DNA of 64,000 nucleotides from Cryptomeria japonica (taxonomy: Eukaryota; Streptophyta; Pinopsida; Cupressales; Cupressaceae). The notes below the pieces were generated by a model. That model saw only the letters and a list, made by a program, of their open reading frames with translations, made no database searches and had not been told where the DNA came from. Made by a program: the position numbers and the translations under genes. Each line of letters opens with the position of its first letter. The stretch's first letter is position 1. The stretch is from positions 237,563,922 through 237,627,921 of the forward strand of contig NC_081406.1 of the NCBI RefSeq assembly GCF_030272615.1, given 5' to 3'. Shown piece by piece: positions 1-11,818 of the stretch.

Positions 1-559
1 TTAGTTGGAATGTGAGAGAAAAAGGAGGAAGGGGAGTCCAAGTGGCAAGGTGCTCACCTTGACTAAAGATAAAGACCCCAAGAATATAGAATGGCTGGAG
101 GAGATTTAGGAAATGTTGGACAAGTGGAAGTTGATCAAGATGATGTGGAGACAAACTCCTCCAAAGATGTAGGAGTTATGGAGAGAATATAGGGAAGTTG
201 AGAATTAAGTGTATGTACTCAACCTCTCAACTAGGAAATAGAGGTTAAGATTTAATATGGCTAATTAATAATTGGACATAATTAATTTGTTTAGCCACAT
301 AAATATGAGTTGGCAAGGTTGAGTGATGTGGAGATGAAGTGAGGTGGAAAAGGAAATTTAAATAGTTGTAGAATTATTTATTTGTTGAAGACTTTAGAAG
401 AATTGATAATGCATGATTAAATAATTAATATTTAATAAGATTGAAAAGGAAGAAAGACTAAATGAATTAAATAAATTAACTTTTCAATTTGATTATTTAA
501 TATAAGAATATTTATTAAATATTTATTTAATTAATCATAACCATGTTTGAGTGTATACA
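1..559 (-). repeat. 3' LTR of X (partial)
   Basis: Bases 215-559 are repeated at about 90% identity by eye at 53255-53607. On the minus strand the LTR begins TGTATACACTC, directly after the polypurine tract at 560-572. Its far end lies left of the window, so 1-214 has no partner here; the matching part of the right LTR was lost in a deletion. Confidence 0.7.
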
Positions 560-572
560 TTTTGCCCCTTTG
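560..572 (-). promoter_or_regulatory. Polypurine tract of X
   Basis: The minus strand reads CAAAGGGGCAAAA and abuts the LTR start TGTATACAC. Element Y has CAAAGAGGGGCAAAA abutting TGTAGACAC (21241-21255). The near identity of both tract and LTR start ties X and Y to one lineage. Role: primer for plus-strand DNA synthesis. Confidence 0.75.
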
Positions 573-863
573 AAATATTGTTGGAACAACATTGTTTCAA
601 AGAAAAATCAAGTCTCAATTTTTATTGTCCGTGACATTTGACAAAGTGTCAATAGCATGCCCCCTTGGGAGATTGATTGTGAAATTTTGCAAAAATGAGT
701 TGAGCGATTAATCTCACGATAAAATGATGAAAAGTGTGGATTAGAAATCCCTTAGCAAGATAAAATTATTTTGAAAAATAAAAATGCCCCTCTCCTTTCT
801 AAAAATTAATTTCCCCATTAGGTCAAAAAAGGGAATTATACAATCCATGGATGGGCCCATGTA
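573..863 (-). other. X internal sequence next to its 3' LTR
   Basis: Non-coding, AT-rich remainder of X between its polypurine tract and the Copia A insertion. It should continue at 27339. No reading frame or RNA signal is visible. Confidence 0.5.
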
Positions 864-2030
864 TGATGGTATGATGAATCAATAAGGATTTGGACTAATA
901 CTGAGAGGGGGGGGGGGTTAATTAGTAGATAGAAAACTGACTAGACTTTTCTCCAAACTCAAAAACAACCTCTCAAGACAAAATAAAAACTGACTGGTGC
1001 AAACACTGAACTACAAATTGCAATATCACTGTCAAGTATACCAGTTGATAGTCATAAAAGAATAATAGTTAAACAACTCTGAAACTCTCAAACCTTTTGC
1101 CCAAAACATCAAAATACTTTATTGACAAAAGTAAAAGCACATTTCAGATTGTTGCCAGTCAATATATCATATCTAAGTTGATTTAGCAGTTAAGAAAATT
1201 AACCATACCAAACATAACCACAAAAACATTCACCACTTGACACAATGATTTTGATGTGGAAACCCAAATGGGAAAAACCATGATGGGGATGAATACCCAC
1301 AAGTTTTCTGAACTCTTTTGAAGTTCGCACTATTAGGAGCCAAGCCTTTTAAAGCTTTACAATAAGTCCTGTTAAGAATAGATCCTATTAGGGAGCACCC
1401 GGTTAAGGGATTGACTATAATGCCCTATTAGAAGCAATACCCTGTTAGGAGTAACCTCGGTAGAGGATTTTAAATCCAAGCTAATTGATCACCTGGTTAG
1501 AGGATTTAGATAACACTAAGCTTGTTAGAGCTTACCCGGTTAAGGGATTTGATTGTTGTAATTGTTAGAGAACAACAAGGGTTTGCTGATCTGGTGAATA
1601 TCACTACTTTGCTTGATCAGATCCTTTTCATGCTCCTATATGCCTTTACACATACTATAGATACATCTCTTGGTTCGAAAACCAATCACTCTTACATTCA
1701 ACCAAAATTGCCAATACTACAACAAAACAACTCATCGACCTTATAAGAAAAACAATAGGTCGGTAACACATCACAAACCTCAGATCTCATAGAGATTACA
1801 AACAAATTGGTTCAAGTATGACCGTTGGATTACATAGAAATTATTGCACATCATTCAAGGCAACCTCGACCTCTCCTTGATCACCACTTCATCGATCTCT
1901 ATAACCTATCATGTAGTTTCCACTTCACACAATGAACTTGCTCATTCCCAAGATAAAACTATTATCTGTATGCATCAAGAAACATTTGAAACTCTTCTCA
2001 TACAAAATGCATATGTGGTATAATCATTAC

Positions 2031-3587
2031 TGTAGACACCTAAAAATGGTCAACGCTTGCGGAGTCATATTTTAACATTTGCGCATTGCCTCATTTTAGG
2101 TTTTTGCATCGCATTAACATTTCTCCTATGATTCGCACTTGGTCTTTATCATTTGCGAACATCGAGTCATTCTTCTACATTCTTCAATCATCTCGTCCTC
2201 AAATTTGGTCTTGTCGACAACATTATCCAATCATGATTTTGATCGAACTTATCTTGTTGCATCAATGTGCGTGCTAATTTGTTATCATTTTGGACATCGT
2301 CAATCCTAATTAGGGTTTTGTCCTCTTATCAATCTTGTCGATTTGCGATCAATTTGTCATTGATCGATGTCCTCTTATCAATCTTATCAATCTTGTTGAT
2401 TTATCATCAATCCTTCAATCTTGTCGTTTTAATGATCGATTTGTCATCGATCGTTGTCATGTTCGATCTTGTCATTTTGCGATTGATTTGTCATCAGTCA
2501 TGGTCATTTTCAATCCTATCGTTTTGCAATCTATTTTGTCATCGACCCTTGTTCGCTTGTCAATTTTGTCATTTTGCGATCATTTAGCTATCAGTTGTTG
2601 TCTGTCTCAATTGTGTCAATTTGGATCAATTTGTCATTGTTCCTCATCAATTGGCGTATTTATCAATCAAATCATTTAATCAGAATCATGATCGATATCA
2701 ATTATCCTTCATCAAGACCTAATTGTCATTCTCGAATTTCTAATTCATCTTCTAGGGTTTCGTGATTTAATCATTTAACCTTGTTTGTCATTTCTTCCTC
2801 TAGGATTAATAAATTATTTATTTATCCTAAGTCTTCTCATTACAATTAAATATTCATTTAATTGACTAATTATTCCTCTTTGTGAATGAATTAATTAATA
2901 AATGAAAAATTATTGATTAATTCACTAATTTCTAATTTCATCATTTCTAAATTCTTAATTTCCACCTATTTTCTAATTTCCTAATTGCAATTTCCACCTA
3001 ATTAACTTGTCTCTAGTTCTCCCTATTTTTGTGCTTCATGCGTCATACTCTTGACATAGCAAGATGTCATAAGGTCCTAGTTTTCTAACCTTTGTATTGG
3101 CAATATGTCATAATTCATGACATAGAAGGTGTCATAACCTTCTTCTTTTCACTCAATTGTGCCAATTTTGAAATCAATTGCCTAAATATCAATTTCATGC
3201 TAATCTTGTCTTTTTCTCCAATTTCTCTATAAATTGGATGAATTTCTTCACTCAAATCCCCTTGATTCTTAATTCCTATCAGACTATCGAACTTATGCTT
3301 CTAGTACTCTTGAGCTTTTCATCAAAGTCAATCTTGCTTTCAATTGTATGTGCACTTGTAGGTGAGATCCACAAATCCATTTGAAGAGGAAAGAAGAACA
3401 ATGGAGCCGCATGGAAGAAGCATCCAAATTGTTATCTGGTTTGCATGATATTTGCTTTTGAATGCTTTGTTTTTATGTCTCTATTGAGTGTGCTTAGGAT
3501 TAGATCATTGCAATGTGTGATTGAGCTAATAATGAATAATATGTCCTTTTATATATTGCTTTGATAATTCCTAATTCCTATGCTACA
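2031..3587 (+). mobile_element. Solo LTR of a Tat-like Gypsy element
   Basis: It starts TGTAGACACCTAAAAATGG and ends CCTATGCTACA, flanked by the perfect 5-bp duplication ATTAC (2026-2030 and 3588-3592). The other LTR of Copia A shows the uninterrupted site. The start resembles Y's LTR start (TGTAGACACTTAAAAATAA) and a TATAAATTGG box at 3228-3237 matches Y's TATAAATTGAGG, so the plus orientation and a related family are likely. Bases 2290-2680 hold imperfect repeats of a CTTGTC/TTTGTCATCGATCG-type unit. Short frames inside are not genes. A solo LTR arises by recombination between the two LTRs of a full element. Confidence 0.9.
3228..3237 (+). promoter_or_regulatory. Putative TATA box of the solo LTR
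   Basis: TATAAATTGG lies about 360 bp before the LTR end. The same TATAAATTG core occurs in both LTRs of Y at 5789 and 22132, which supports a conserved promoter element. Confidence 0.5.
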
Positions 3588-3832
3588 ATTACCTCTCATC
3601 ATTTGATCATAAACCAATACAACCGATTCACCAAGCTCCATTGGTTAGGGTTTGGCACATCAACAGGTAGGGTTTACCAATTGATCTCACTTCTTGTCTA
3701 GTAATACCAGTTTCCTTCACAAGCTCACTTACCGGTTGCAAAACAATATTATTACAACATCATTACTAGTTATAATTGACATCAATGACAACATAATAGT
3801 TCATCAATGCAATCTTCATGCAAATGTCAACA

Positions 3833-3844
3833 ATCTCCCCCTTT
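3833..3844 (-). promoter_or_regulatory. Polypurine tract of Copia A
   Basis: The minus strand reads AAAGGGGGAGAT, directly followed by the LTR start TGTTGACA. It primes plus-strand DNA synthesis. A second copy of the purine core lies at 4002-4012. Confidence 0.8.
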
Positions 3845-4176
3845 GGCATTGATGGCAATACAAGTATCAATGCCCTTGATTGTTGTGATTGTGAATAGAA
3901 ATCCTAGTTTACATTTTACCATGTACTCTCCTTCAACTGAGTCTCCATGTCTTCAGTTGGTAACTGGCTATAGATCTTCTCTTTGTCAATCATATAGTTC
4001 TTCTCCCCCTTTGACAACAATGCCAAAGGGAAAGTAAAACATGCAGTGTCATACTTCACTATTCTACATCAGCAAACTGCAACTTGATGCTCTCCTTGTG
4101 GAATAACTCCACTCTACACCTATCTCGCTTCAAGATTCTTCAATTAGCTCCAAGACTGATGTATTCCACACCTTGC
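3845..4176 (-). other. 3' non-coding region of Copia A with a second polypurine tract
   Basis: The stretch between the end of the polyprotein and the LTR. At 4002-4029 the plus strand carries TTCTCCCCCTTTGAC followed by AACAATGCCAAAG, a block also found in Copia B at 42629-42656. On the element's sense strand it is a second AAAGGGGGAGA tract about 160 bp upstream of the first. Confidence 0.6.
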
Positions 4177-4911
4177 TCAATTGACCTCATGTAGGGGCAC
4201 AACCCCTAGCTGACCTCTAAGATACTCAAAAGTAGTCTTAAGCAGAGGTTTAGTAAAGATATCTTCTAGTTGCTCCTTGGTAGATACATGTTCCAATAAC
4301 ACATCTTTACTCTGCACTTTCTCTCTCAAGAAATGATATTTTAGCTCAATATGCCTGGTTATAGCATGCAACACTGGGTTCTTTGAGATATTTATTGCAC
4401 TAGTGTTGTCACATAAAATCTTTACAGGTTTTGTGATCTTCAGCTTGAATCTTTCCACAATGTGTTTCATCCAAATTGCCTAGGTACAATTCATATACGC
4501 TGCAACATACTTAGCTTCAGCTGTGGACTGTGATATACAACTCTACTTCTTGGTGCTCCAAGATACAAGTCTTCCTCCAAGAAACAATGCACCACTGGTT
4601 GTGATCTTCCTATTATCAACATTACCTACCCAGTCTACATTTGTATAGACCTTCAAGTCAAAGTACCTGCATATGGATACCATAATCCATAGTCAATAGT
4701 ACCTTTCAAATATCTGAATATTCTCTTGGTTTCTATCAAGCATGTCTCCTTTGGATTCTTCTATAATCTGGAAACTAAACCCACTGCATGAGAAATATTT
4801 GGTCTATTGTGAACTACATAATGCAGTTTCCCTATCATTGATCTGTACCCCTTTTCATCAACAGATGCAGCTTCATCCTCCTTAGATAGTTTACAACCTG
4901 TAACCATTGTT
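4177..4911 (-). pseudogene. Copia A RT C-terminus and RNase H
   Basis: The minus strand continues the RT frame cut off at 22547: read across the Y insertion it gives the joined residues TVGATMVTGCKLS. It then has the Copia segment with GYRSMIGKL and RPNISHAVGLVSR, and RNase H with ILCDNTSAI, ISKNPVLHAITRHIE, HFLREKV and DIFTKPL. The final open segment is 4470-4177 (97 codons). Known: Copia RNase H removes the RNA strand of the RNA-DNA hybrid and ends the polyprotein. Stops and frameshifts lie between 4470 and 4911, so it is dead. Confidence 0.85.
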
Positions 4912-4916
4912 GCCCC
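4912..4916. repeat. Target-site duplication of Y, left copy
   Basis: GCCCC directly before Y's TGTAG end; the matching copy is at 22542-22546. Removing Y and one copy restores continuity of the Copia A reading frame. Confidence 0.95.
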
Positions 4917-5578
4917 TGTAGAAACTTAAAAATAATTATTTTTAATTCTTCACATAATTAATTAATTAATTATGTTAATTCAAATTCTCAATATTAATTA
5001 AATATAATTAATATTGTCACTATAGTATGTGACTGATTTATTTAATAAATCAACCCCTTTCTTTATTCTTCTAAAAAATTAAATCCTCACAAATCTTCCT
5101 CTTGGCTAATTAATTTCAATTAACTAGTTAACCTACATGATTCCTACAAATCATCTTCTTAATTCATCATTAACCTAATAAATTCTTCTAGAAACTCCCT
5201 AAAACTCACTTAACCTTATTCTTCTAATTTTTAATTCCCTCCACTCATTCTCTCTCCTAGTCAGATCTTCCTACAAATCCTAATCCCACCTAACACTTCC
5301 TCTAATCCCCCTCCTAATGAATTACTAATGGATAATCATCATGATTAGCTACAAGTCAACTCCTTGTCCCTTCCATCCAACCACTAGCTTTTAATGCTCT
5401 TTTCCTAGGTGAATGTGAGATTTTCAAAATTTCACAATCCTCTAGGCATCTCCTCTCCCAAGGAATTTTTAATTCCTTCTTATTCCTCCAATCCCCATAA
5501 TTATCCCTTTTTGGAGAATTTTAAATTCCTCCTCCCCATTCTTCAAGGAATGTCACATCCCTTGCTCCTCTCAAGGCA

Positions 5579-5645
5579 CATTGGGAAGTCTTCCCAATGC
5601 ACCTTGCTCTTCTAAAGGTACCTTGGGAAGTCTTCCCAATGTACC
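5579..5645. promoter_or_regulatory. Two tandem palindromes in Y's 5' LTR
   Basis: 5579-5599 is a perfect inverted repeat (arm CATTGGGAAG, 1-nt spacer T). 5617-5645 is a 29-bp inverted repeat with arm GGTAC(C/A)TTGGGAAG and one mismatch. They lie about 150-200 bp upstream of the TATA box. Both recur in the 3' LTR at 21922-21988. They could be paired transcription-factor sites or RNA hairpins. Confidence 0.75.
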
Positions 5646-5788
5646 TTGAGGAGTGTGGAGACAAGGAATGCCTTTAAGGAATATCTCTTGGTCTCCACAC
5701 CCTCTCTTGGGCCTTGTGGGAGCTCACAAGCAATCCTAGCTCTTCATCTTGAATCCATCCTAGCCATCCATTTTTCCTCTTCTCTTCC

Positions 5789-5800
5789 TATAAATTGAGG
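5789..5800 (+). promoter_or_regulatory. Putative TATA box of Y's 5' LTR
   Basis: TATAAATTGAGG, repeated at 22132 in the 3' LTR and similar to the solo LTR's TATAAATTGG. It would place transcription start about 30 bp downstream, leaving some 370 bp of R-U5. Confidence 0.55.
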
Positions 5801-6191
5801 ATTTCATCCCTTCATTCTTCATCTCCAAATTCAGTAATCTTATGCTACCCTTTTGAGCCTAGGAAATCATCTTAGCAACCTTATAATGTCCAAATCATAT
5901 CTCATCCACACTTAACCATTTTATCCATATCATCCTCCTAAAATCCATTTCATATTGTGCACAACATTGGAGAGCCATCCACATCAAGCAAGAAAGAGGA
6001 GCATATCAAGTGGAGCATCATCCAAGGGTGCCTTAACTTAATCAAGCTCCATCTGAAGGAGAAGGTATTGGTTTGTGAGGTATATGCATTTGTCCTTGTT
6101 TTGAGCATTTCAAATTATGTCTTTGGATTATATGTTTGATTTGCATATTCGTTATCTATCCCTCCTCACAAGTATTTTCCCCTCTTTATTC

Positions 6192-6210
6192 TGGTACACC
6201 CGATGGGACC
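6192..6210 (+). promoter_or_regulatory. Primer-binding site of Y
   Basis: TGGTACACCCGATGGGACC starts three bases after the LTR. It aligns with X's TGGTGCCCACCGTGGGGCC, the arginine-tRNA type common in Tat elements, but with several differences, so the tRNA is uncertain. Confidence 0.7.
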
Positions 6211-6259
6211 CACATCCCTAAAAACTAATAATTTTTGTGAGTTTTTGTGAGTCGTGAGA

Positions 6260-6830
6260 CGCAGGTTCCGGAACAGCATGAGAGACTGCAAATCAGTGTG
6301 AGCGCCTCAGGTTTAATGTGACAAAAAACTTATTTTGGCGCAGCATAGGCGTATCAATGCAAGCGCACATGCATCAGTGCGATCGCATCCTAACATGGAA
6401 ATTTTTTTTCTTTTCGCTTCTAAAAATTTAAAATTTTCACTCTTTGTCTATTTCTTTGCATGTACGTAGGCGTTTCGGCACGAGCGCAGGCGTTTTAGCA
6501 CATCCGATTCAAACTAGCGCGATTGCTTTTTCAAAAATTCTCGCTTTGTTATTTGGAATTGAATTTTGAAATTTTGCTCACTAACTCCTACCAATCTCTA
6601 CTTTTTAGTTTCAGCACAAGCGCAAGCATTTCAGCGTGAGTGTAGGCATTTGGATGTGAGTGTTTCCAACTAGCACGATAGACAGGTATAAAATCCCTTC
6701 CTATTTTGTGTGATCTGTCAATTTGTTTACTGGTTTTATTTGGTTCAGCGCTTACGCAGGCATTTCGGTGCTTGCACAGGTGTTTCGGCACGGGTGACTG
6801 CACTTTAGCACGTGCGCTATATGTGCAGTA
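6260..6830 (+). repeat. Degenerate GCGC/TAGCGCA-type repeat cluster in Y's leader
   Basis: Many short, imperfect words such as GCGCAGGCGTTT, TTTCAGCAC, TTTTAGCACA and TAGCGCGA recur every 15-30 bases between spacers. Matching clusters lie before the PMD gene in Y (19510-19830) and at equivalent places in X (41060-41335, 39795-40060, 27600-27920). No coding sense is visible. Confidence 0.65.
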
Positions 6831-8531
6831 TAGTTAGGACTAATTTCTATCTTTTTAGTTTTGTAGCTTAATCTGACCGTCCAAAACTTAGAAAATAAAA
6901 AAAAACTACTAATCCCACTGTTTTGCAGGTTGCCTAAGTAGATTCAACCAAATATTGTGCATTTATTTAAATTAGGCACCTAGATATTAATTAAAATGGA
7001 ATGAACCATTGTCTTGTGTGTCTTTAAGAAAAGCGTAAAGGTAGGAGAGTATGCTCTCATCTTGTTTAATTGCGTGTTTACCTCTAGCGGGCCTGCCCTC
7101 CCAACTTGCTCTTTAAGAAGGTAAGAGGGGAATGACCCAAGTGAGTACACCTGGACTTGGGGTTCCCAACTCACTATAATAAATAGGCCAATGACTATGA
7201 GAGGGTCAATGGTTGGGGATATATGAGAGTTCACTCTCACATTGGGTGCTTAGTAGGATCTTAGAGATCTCAATCACGCTTGCGTGGTTACTAAGTTCTT
7301 GGTGCTTTGTTGGGATATAGGCCTCAATTGCGCTTGCACAACTGTGAAGGGTAGATCCTCATGGGAAGACTTACTAAACACTTTGTTCATAGTGGCCAAA
7401 AAACCTTCTAGTCATTGGTGCAGGAGGTTGGACCTCCGAAGCCACCCATATTTTTATGGCCCTTAGTAGAGACACAAAGTTCGCCATGAGGAGTTTTTAT
7501 GGGAATTGATGTTTGGCTGCTCTAGGTGAGCGTAGCTGGGAAACTGATTGAGATCCAATGACTATAGTCCTTTCTAGCCTTAAGAGTGTTGTATATGAGC
7601 ATAAGTTTCTTTGAATCCAATTGCATTTGATCGTTGTGTTTGCTTCGTTTGATACATACTTGCCAAGAGAAGACTAAAAACACATCATTATCCTCAAACA
7701 CTTTGCAAAACATTTGTCTAGACACAAACAATTATCCAAGTTATTACCCACACAAAGTCCAAAATTGCGTCAAAACTTTGTCCGTCCCATGTCTCATAAG
7801 CCTAAGTGAGAAACTAAGAGTTCGTACTCTCCATCAAGGTTTAGACTCGTCCGTTAACACACCAATTATTGTCAAAATCAGGGTGGTCGTATCCCTTCAT
7901 ACAACTTTGCCATTCGAGTCAATCCTCTATTGAGTCATGTTCATGCCAAGAACAACCTAGTCATCAAGTTTCTTCTAAGTCATCACTATCACGCCTCCTC
8001 AATCAATCATCCTCAAATTTCCCAAGGACTTAGCACATCAAATCAATCTCCCTCCACTATCAAATCAATTATCAAAATCCAAATCCAATCATCCTCTAAT
8101 CCAATTTAACCTCACGTTAAAGTTACATGCCTTGTGAAATATCATTTAGATTTCATCATTAATCAATTGGCTCTCATGCTTGAAGGAGAATCCTCTTCGA
8201 GTACCTTTTTCCTAATCCTTTTTGAGTCGATCAAGACTCTTGACTCACATCTTTACTTTGCTTAGGGTCATTAGTCAACCCTTGGTATAAGAGAGGCTTT
8301 TTAATCATCAATCCAAGGTCTAAATTCTACCCAACTTGGTCATCACCTTGCTTGTGGTTGCGTCCACCACCTAAAATCCTCATCCAAGGACTAAGGTGTC
8401 AAATCCTAATCAAATCCGAGCTCTAATCCAAGAACCCCCACCAATCAACAAAATCCAAAATTCCACAAATATCTTGCCAAGTCCTTTCATCACAAATTTC
8501 TCCCTCCAAACTTTTTGAAGGTTATTCGTGT
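6831..8531 (+). other. Long 5' leader of Y with block conserved in X
   Basis: Non-coding leader upstream of gag. Bases about 7040-7590 align with the leader of X (minus strand, about 40750-40180). Shared parts are AATGACCCAAGTG / AACGACCCAAGTG, ACCTTCTAG(T/C)(C/T)ATTGGT, a hairpin at 7423-7437 (GGAGGT-TGG-ACCTCC) and ATGGGAATTGATG(T/C)TTGGCT. Selection over the age separating X and Y suggests a packaging, dimerisation or translation signal. The rest, 7600-8531, shows no recognisable motif. Confidence 0.6.
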
Positions 8532-10815
8532 ATGGTCACAACTCGATCCCAAAAGAGAAAGATTACTGAACAACAATATGGCATGTTAGACATTAGTGTC
8601 CTATATGAAGATCCCACACAAGATCCTACACAAAGTGGGCAACCTAGCAATCAAGATCAAAGCCAAAATCCTAACATGGTTAGCCAAGATGAACTTTCTT
8701 TGGAAGTGCAAACTTTCCTAGCGGATTCTTATAACCAAGAGATGATGGAAAATTTTATTCAAGACAATCCTACTGCACTTCTGAAAACTCTCCTTAAAAA
8801 TGGAGCTCAACTTCTACCTAAAATTAATAGATCCGATCTCGCCCAACAACCACAAGGAGACCTCGCTCCCACACAAAGTGTTGCACCTATTATTCAAACT
8901 CAATTAATTGCAGCCCCATCAATCATCCGAGCTCAATCAATGCCAACCACGACACCTCCCACCATGGTCTCCATCCCACCTTCTTCCTCCTTACCATCTA
9001 TACCACTATCACATCCGATCTCATCTATTCTCCAACACACTTCTATACCACCTCCTTCCATTCAACCACATATTTCTACTCCACAAACTTCCCTGCCTGC
9101 CAAAAATGTTGCAAGTTTTATCCGGGCCGTACTCAATCCCATCACAACAATTTGCGGACCGCAACCAACTATCACACAAATCCCTGTGACATCAGTCCTC
9201 ACATCCCATGTTCCCACCTCCTCATCATATCAATATATTGGTGGTGGTGCACCTTCTTTGGCTCATCCAATTCTTGGGGCAAATACAACTCATCATTATC
9301 AAAGTCCACAACAAGACCTCATCAAGGAAATTCAAGACATGAAAAATATCATCAAGGACATGAAAGAAAGGACTAATAAAAGGAAAACTTACTTGTTCAA
9401 AGAGTTTTTCCCTTGTTCTTACGACCCGTCTATATCAGTTGGACCCTACCTCCCATGATTTGAGATCCCCAAATTCACTAGGTATGAAGGCAAAGGAGAC
9501 CCCCGCGACCATGTCCAAGAATTCCACATCTTATGCCAAGAAGTCTCCTATAGTGACCTTTATCTTCGCAGACTCTTTCCCAAGAGTCTCACGGAAGACA
9601 CCCTAGCATGGTTCTCATCTCTACCATGAGGTTCCATTGTCTCCTTTTCAAACTTGGCAGAAACATTTGTGGCCCACTATGCTTACAACATGGTTAATGA
9701 TGTTTCTATGATGGACCTATGCAATACAAAACAAAGGCCCAAAGAAACCTTCACCAATTTCCTACAAAGATGGCAACATCTTATCAAGAAATTCTAGTGG
9801 GACATGTGAGAACAACATCAAATTGAGCTATTTCAAAAGAACTTGGTGCCTGAACTTTCGAGACCCTTAATATCCCAATGTATCAAATCCTTCCAAAAAT
9901 TGACCGATAAGGGCCTAGCCCTCAAACGTGTCTTGTTGGAGGAAGGAACCTTGAAACATTACTAGAAGTTGACACAAAGTTCTTCCTCTTATCATAATGA
10001 CAACCCAAAATTCTGGTCTAAAAACAAAAACGTGGTCAATGATGGTGTAACTGATGCAAAGCGGGTCCAAACCATGGCCGCTCCCCCAAAATACACCACC
10101 AATAATCATCAATTCAATAATCAAAACAATTAAAATCAATCCCAAAAACCTCACAACAATGTCTCAATCCAGGGACGACCACCTCGATCGAATAACAGGA
10201 CTCCAAGAGACTTCACTCCTCTGGCCGAGCCTATTGAAATGGTGTTTCAAAAACTTGTCCAAGAAGGTGTAGTGGTTTTTCCAATCACTCACCCATTTGA
10301 CCCCAATCAACCTAAACCAAGATGGTATAACGAAAAATGAGTATTGTGAATACCATCGTATCAAGGTGCATGATACACGAAAATGTATGAAACTGAAAAT
10401 CTACATACAAGATCTCATTGATAGGGGTGAGATTGAAGTAGCAAATGCAAAACCTGGTAATAACAATGAAAAACTCAAAATGTACCAGGAACCCTTCCCG
10501 AAGCATGATAAAGGAAAAGGCTCATCATCTAACGCAATGGGTTATGACTACACTAATCACATAACCGGCTTTGATTTTTTAGTAGGTCGCATTGAACCTG
10601 CAGACAATCATGTCAATGTCATAACCATCCAAGGAGTTAATCCTCCTTCTTCCCAAAGTAGACCAAATCCTACTACGATAGTCATTCAAGGTGCCACGCC
10701 TTCCACCTCCCATTTCCAGAATGACTGCAATGTAACTACACGCCGAGGTAAAGTCACCATCCAAGGAGTCCCTCGCCCACCAAACCCCCCCCATGTCTTC
10801 CACCCACCGATATGA
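8532..10815 (+). pseudogene. Y gag
   Basis: Starts at ATG 8532 (MVTTRSQKRK). The first 308 codons hold a Pro/Ser/Thr/Gln-rich N-terminal region. A TGA at 9456-9458 falls where Arg would be expected, and the same frame continues with FEIPKF, DHVQEFHILC, LFPKSLTEDTLAWFSSLP and NFLQRWQHLIKKF, a typical Retrotrans_gag domain. Further stops follow near 9628 and 9800. From 10297 a second open part (to 10815) has CEYHRIKVHDTRKC, a CCHC-like knuckle. Role: the capsid that packages element RNA in the cytoplasm. Broken by at least four stops and frameshifts. Confidence 0.85.
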
Positions 10816-11443
10816 CCTCCTTGACGAAGTTGGGAAGACCCCTACACAAATCTCCACTTTGGAACTTCTTAAGTCTTCCCCAGTACATAAAGAAATTTTG
10901 GAACAAGCCCTTCTTCAATCACATGTTCCTGATAACATCAACGCCACCCAATTCCAGCTCTCATTGAAAAACCTTGTTGCCCAGCAACACCTTGTATTTA
11001 CCTCCAAAGATGCTCCTGCAGATGAAGACCATAACAAACCTTTGCACATCGAAGCTCTTATCCACAAGAATAAGGTCAAACGTATCCTGATAGACAGTGG
11101 ATCTGGGCTTAATTTGTGTACATACAAATTAATAAAACAATTGGGACTTTCTGAGGATCTGGTAGACACATCAGGAAGGATCCCAATAAAGGTATATAAT
11201 GATGCGGAAAGAGTTTCAAAGGGCGTGATCACCTTACCTCTTCAAGTGGGCCCCATTACAATTGAAACCCCTTGCCAAGTACTAGATCTTGATCTCCCCT
11301 ACAACATTCTCCTCGGGCGGTCATGGATTCATTCCTTGCAGCCCTACCCTCCACCTATTACCAATGCATCAAATTCCCCTACAATGGAAGAGAGATCACT
11401 ATCAAAGGTGATCCCCAACCTTTTCAATATTGAAAACTATTAG
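10793..11443 (+). pseudogene. Y aspartic protease
   Basis: A 216-codon open frame, offset by one frame from the gag end at 10815. It has LIDSGSGLNLCTYKLIKQLGL with the catalytic DSG intact, followed by GRIPIKVYN, GVITLPLQVGPI and LPYNILLGRSWIHSL, the usual retropepsin order. It would cleave the Gag-Pol polyprotein. The domain itself looks undamaged, but its link to gag and to the RT is broken by frame changes. Confidence 0.85.
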
Positions 11444-11818
11444 AGGGGAAGCATCCATATCATTGTCCACTAAATAGACCCTCGCCAATGCCTCCATCTG
11501 ACACATCAAATGTTGCCTCCACTTCATCCCAACCAGATATTCAAATCAAGATCTTGGACAATGGCTCTGGAGAATACAAATTGGAGGACATTTTATTAAT
11601 AGGCAACCTCCCTCTCTCTCCTAAGTCATTTGGGAAACCAAAAGAGCTCAAAAAGGACCCAAAACCAGTCATGTAATGCCAAAATACCACCTTCCAGCAA
11701 TGGGGCCCACTTAATGAGGAGAGCCTTGAAGCAGATGTCTCTTCTTGGTTGTACCGAGAAGAGGATGATGATCTAGCAAAAGTATCCAGAAAAATATACC
11801 CAAAAGCATCAGCCATAG
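11444..11818 (+). other. Y protease-RT linker
   Basis: Low-conservation spacer of Tat polyproteins. A 62-codon piece at 11488-11676 (with GEYKLEDILLIGNLPLSPKSFGKP) continues the polyprotein in frame fragments. X has the matching YSLQYLPLSPKSYGKP in its own linker. Confidence 0.6.

Larger units (their letters stand above)
864..3832 (-). repeat. 3' LTR of Copia A (interrupted by a solo LTR)
   Basis: On the plus strand it starts TGATGGTATGATGAATC and ends TGTCAACA, so on the minus strand it runs TGTTGACA...CATCA. It aligns along its length with 25965-27338 once the 1557-bp solo LTR and one target copy are removed (about 1.4 kb left). It carries the GAGAGGGGGG run and the GGGAAAAACCATG motif also seen in the LTRs of Copia B. 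Confidence 0.85.
4917..6188 (+). repeat. 5' LTR of Y
   Basis: Starts TGTAGAAACTT and ends CTCTTTA, where the other LTR ends CTCTTCA, so the terminal CA has decayed to TA. It carries the two palindromes at 5579-5645 and a TATAAATTGAGG box at 5789-5800. The promoter here would drive the genomic RNA. A few short frames inside are not genes. Confidence 0.95.

Noticed and set aside
1522..1746. 74-codon frame
   Set aside because: Lies within the 3' LTR of Copia A and has no domain; the matching part of the other LTR does not keep the frame.
2086..2765. Overlapping Ser/Leu/Ile-rich frames of 60-114 codons
   Set aside because: They follow the CTTGTC/GATCG-type internal repeats of the solo LTR; composition artefact.
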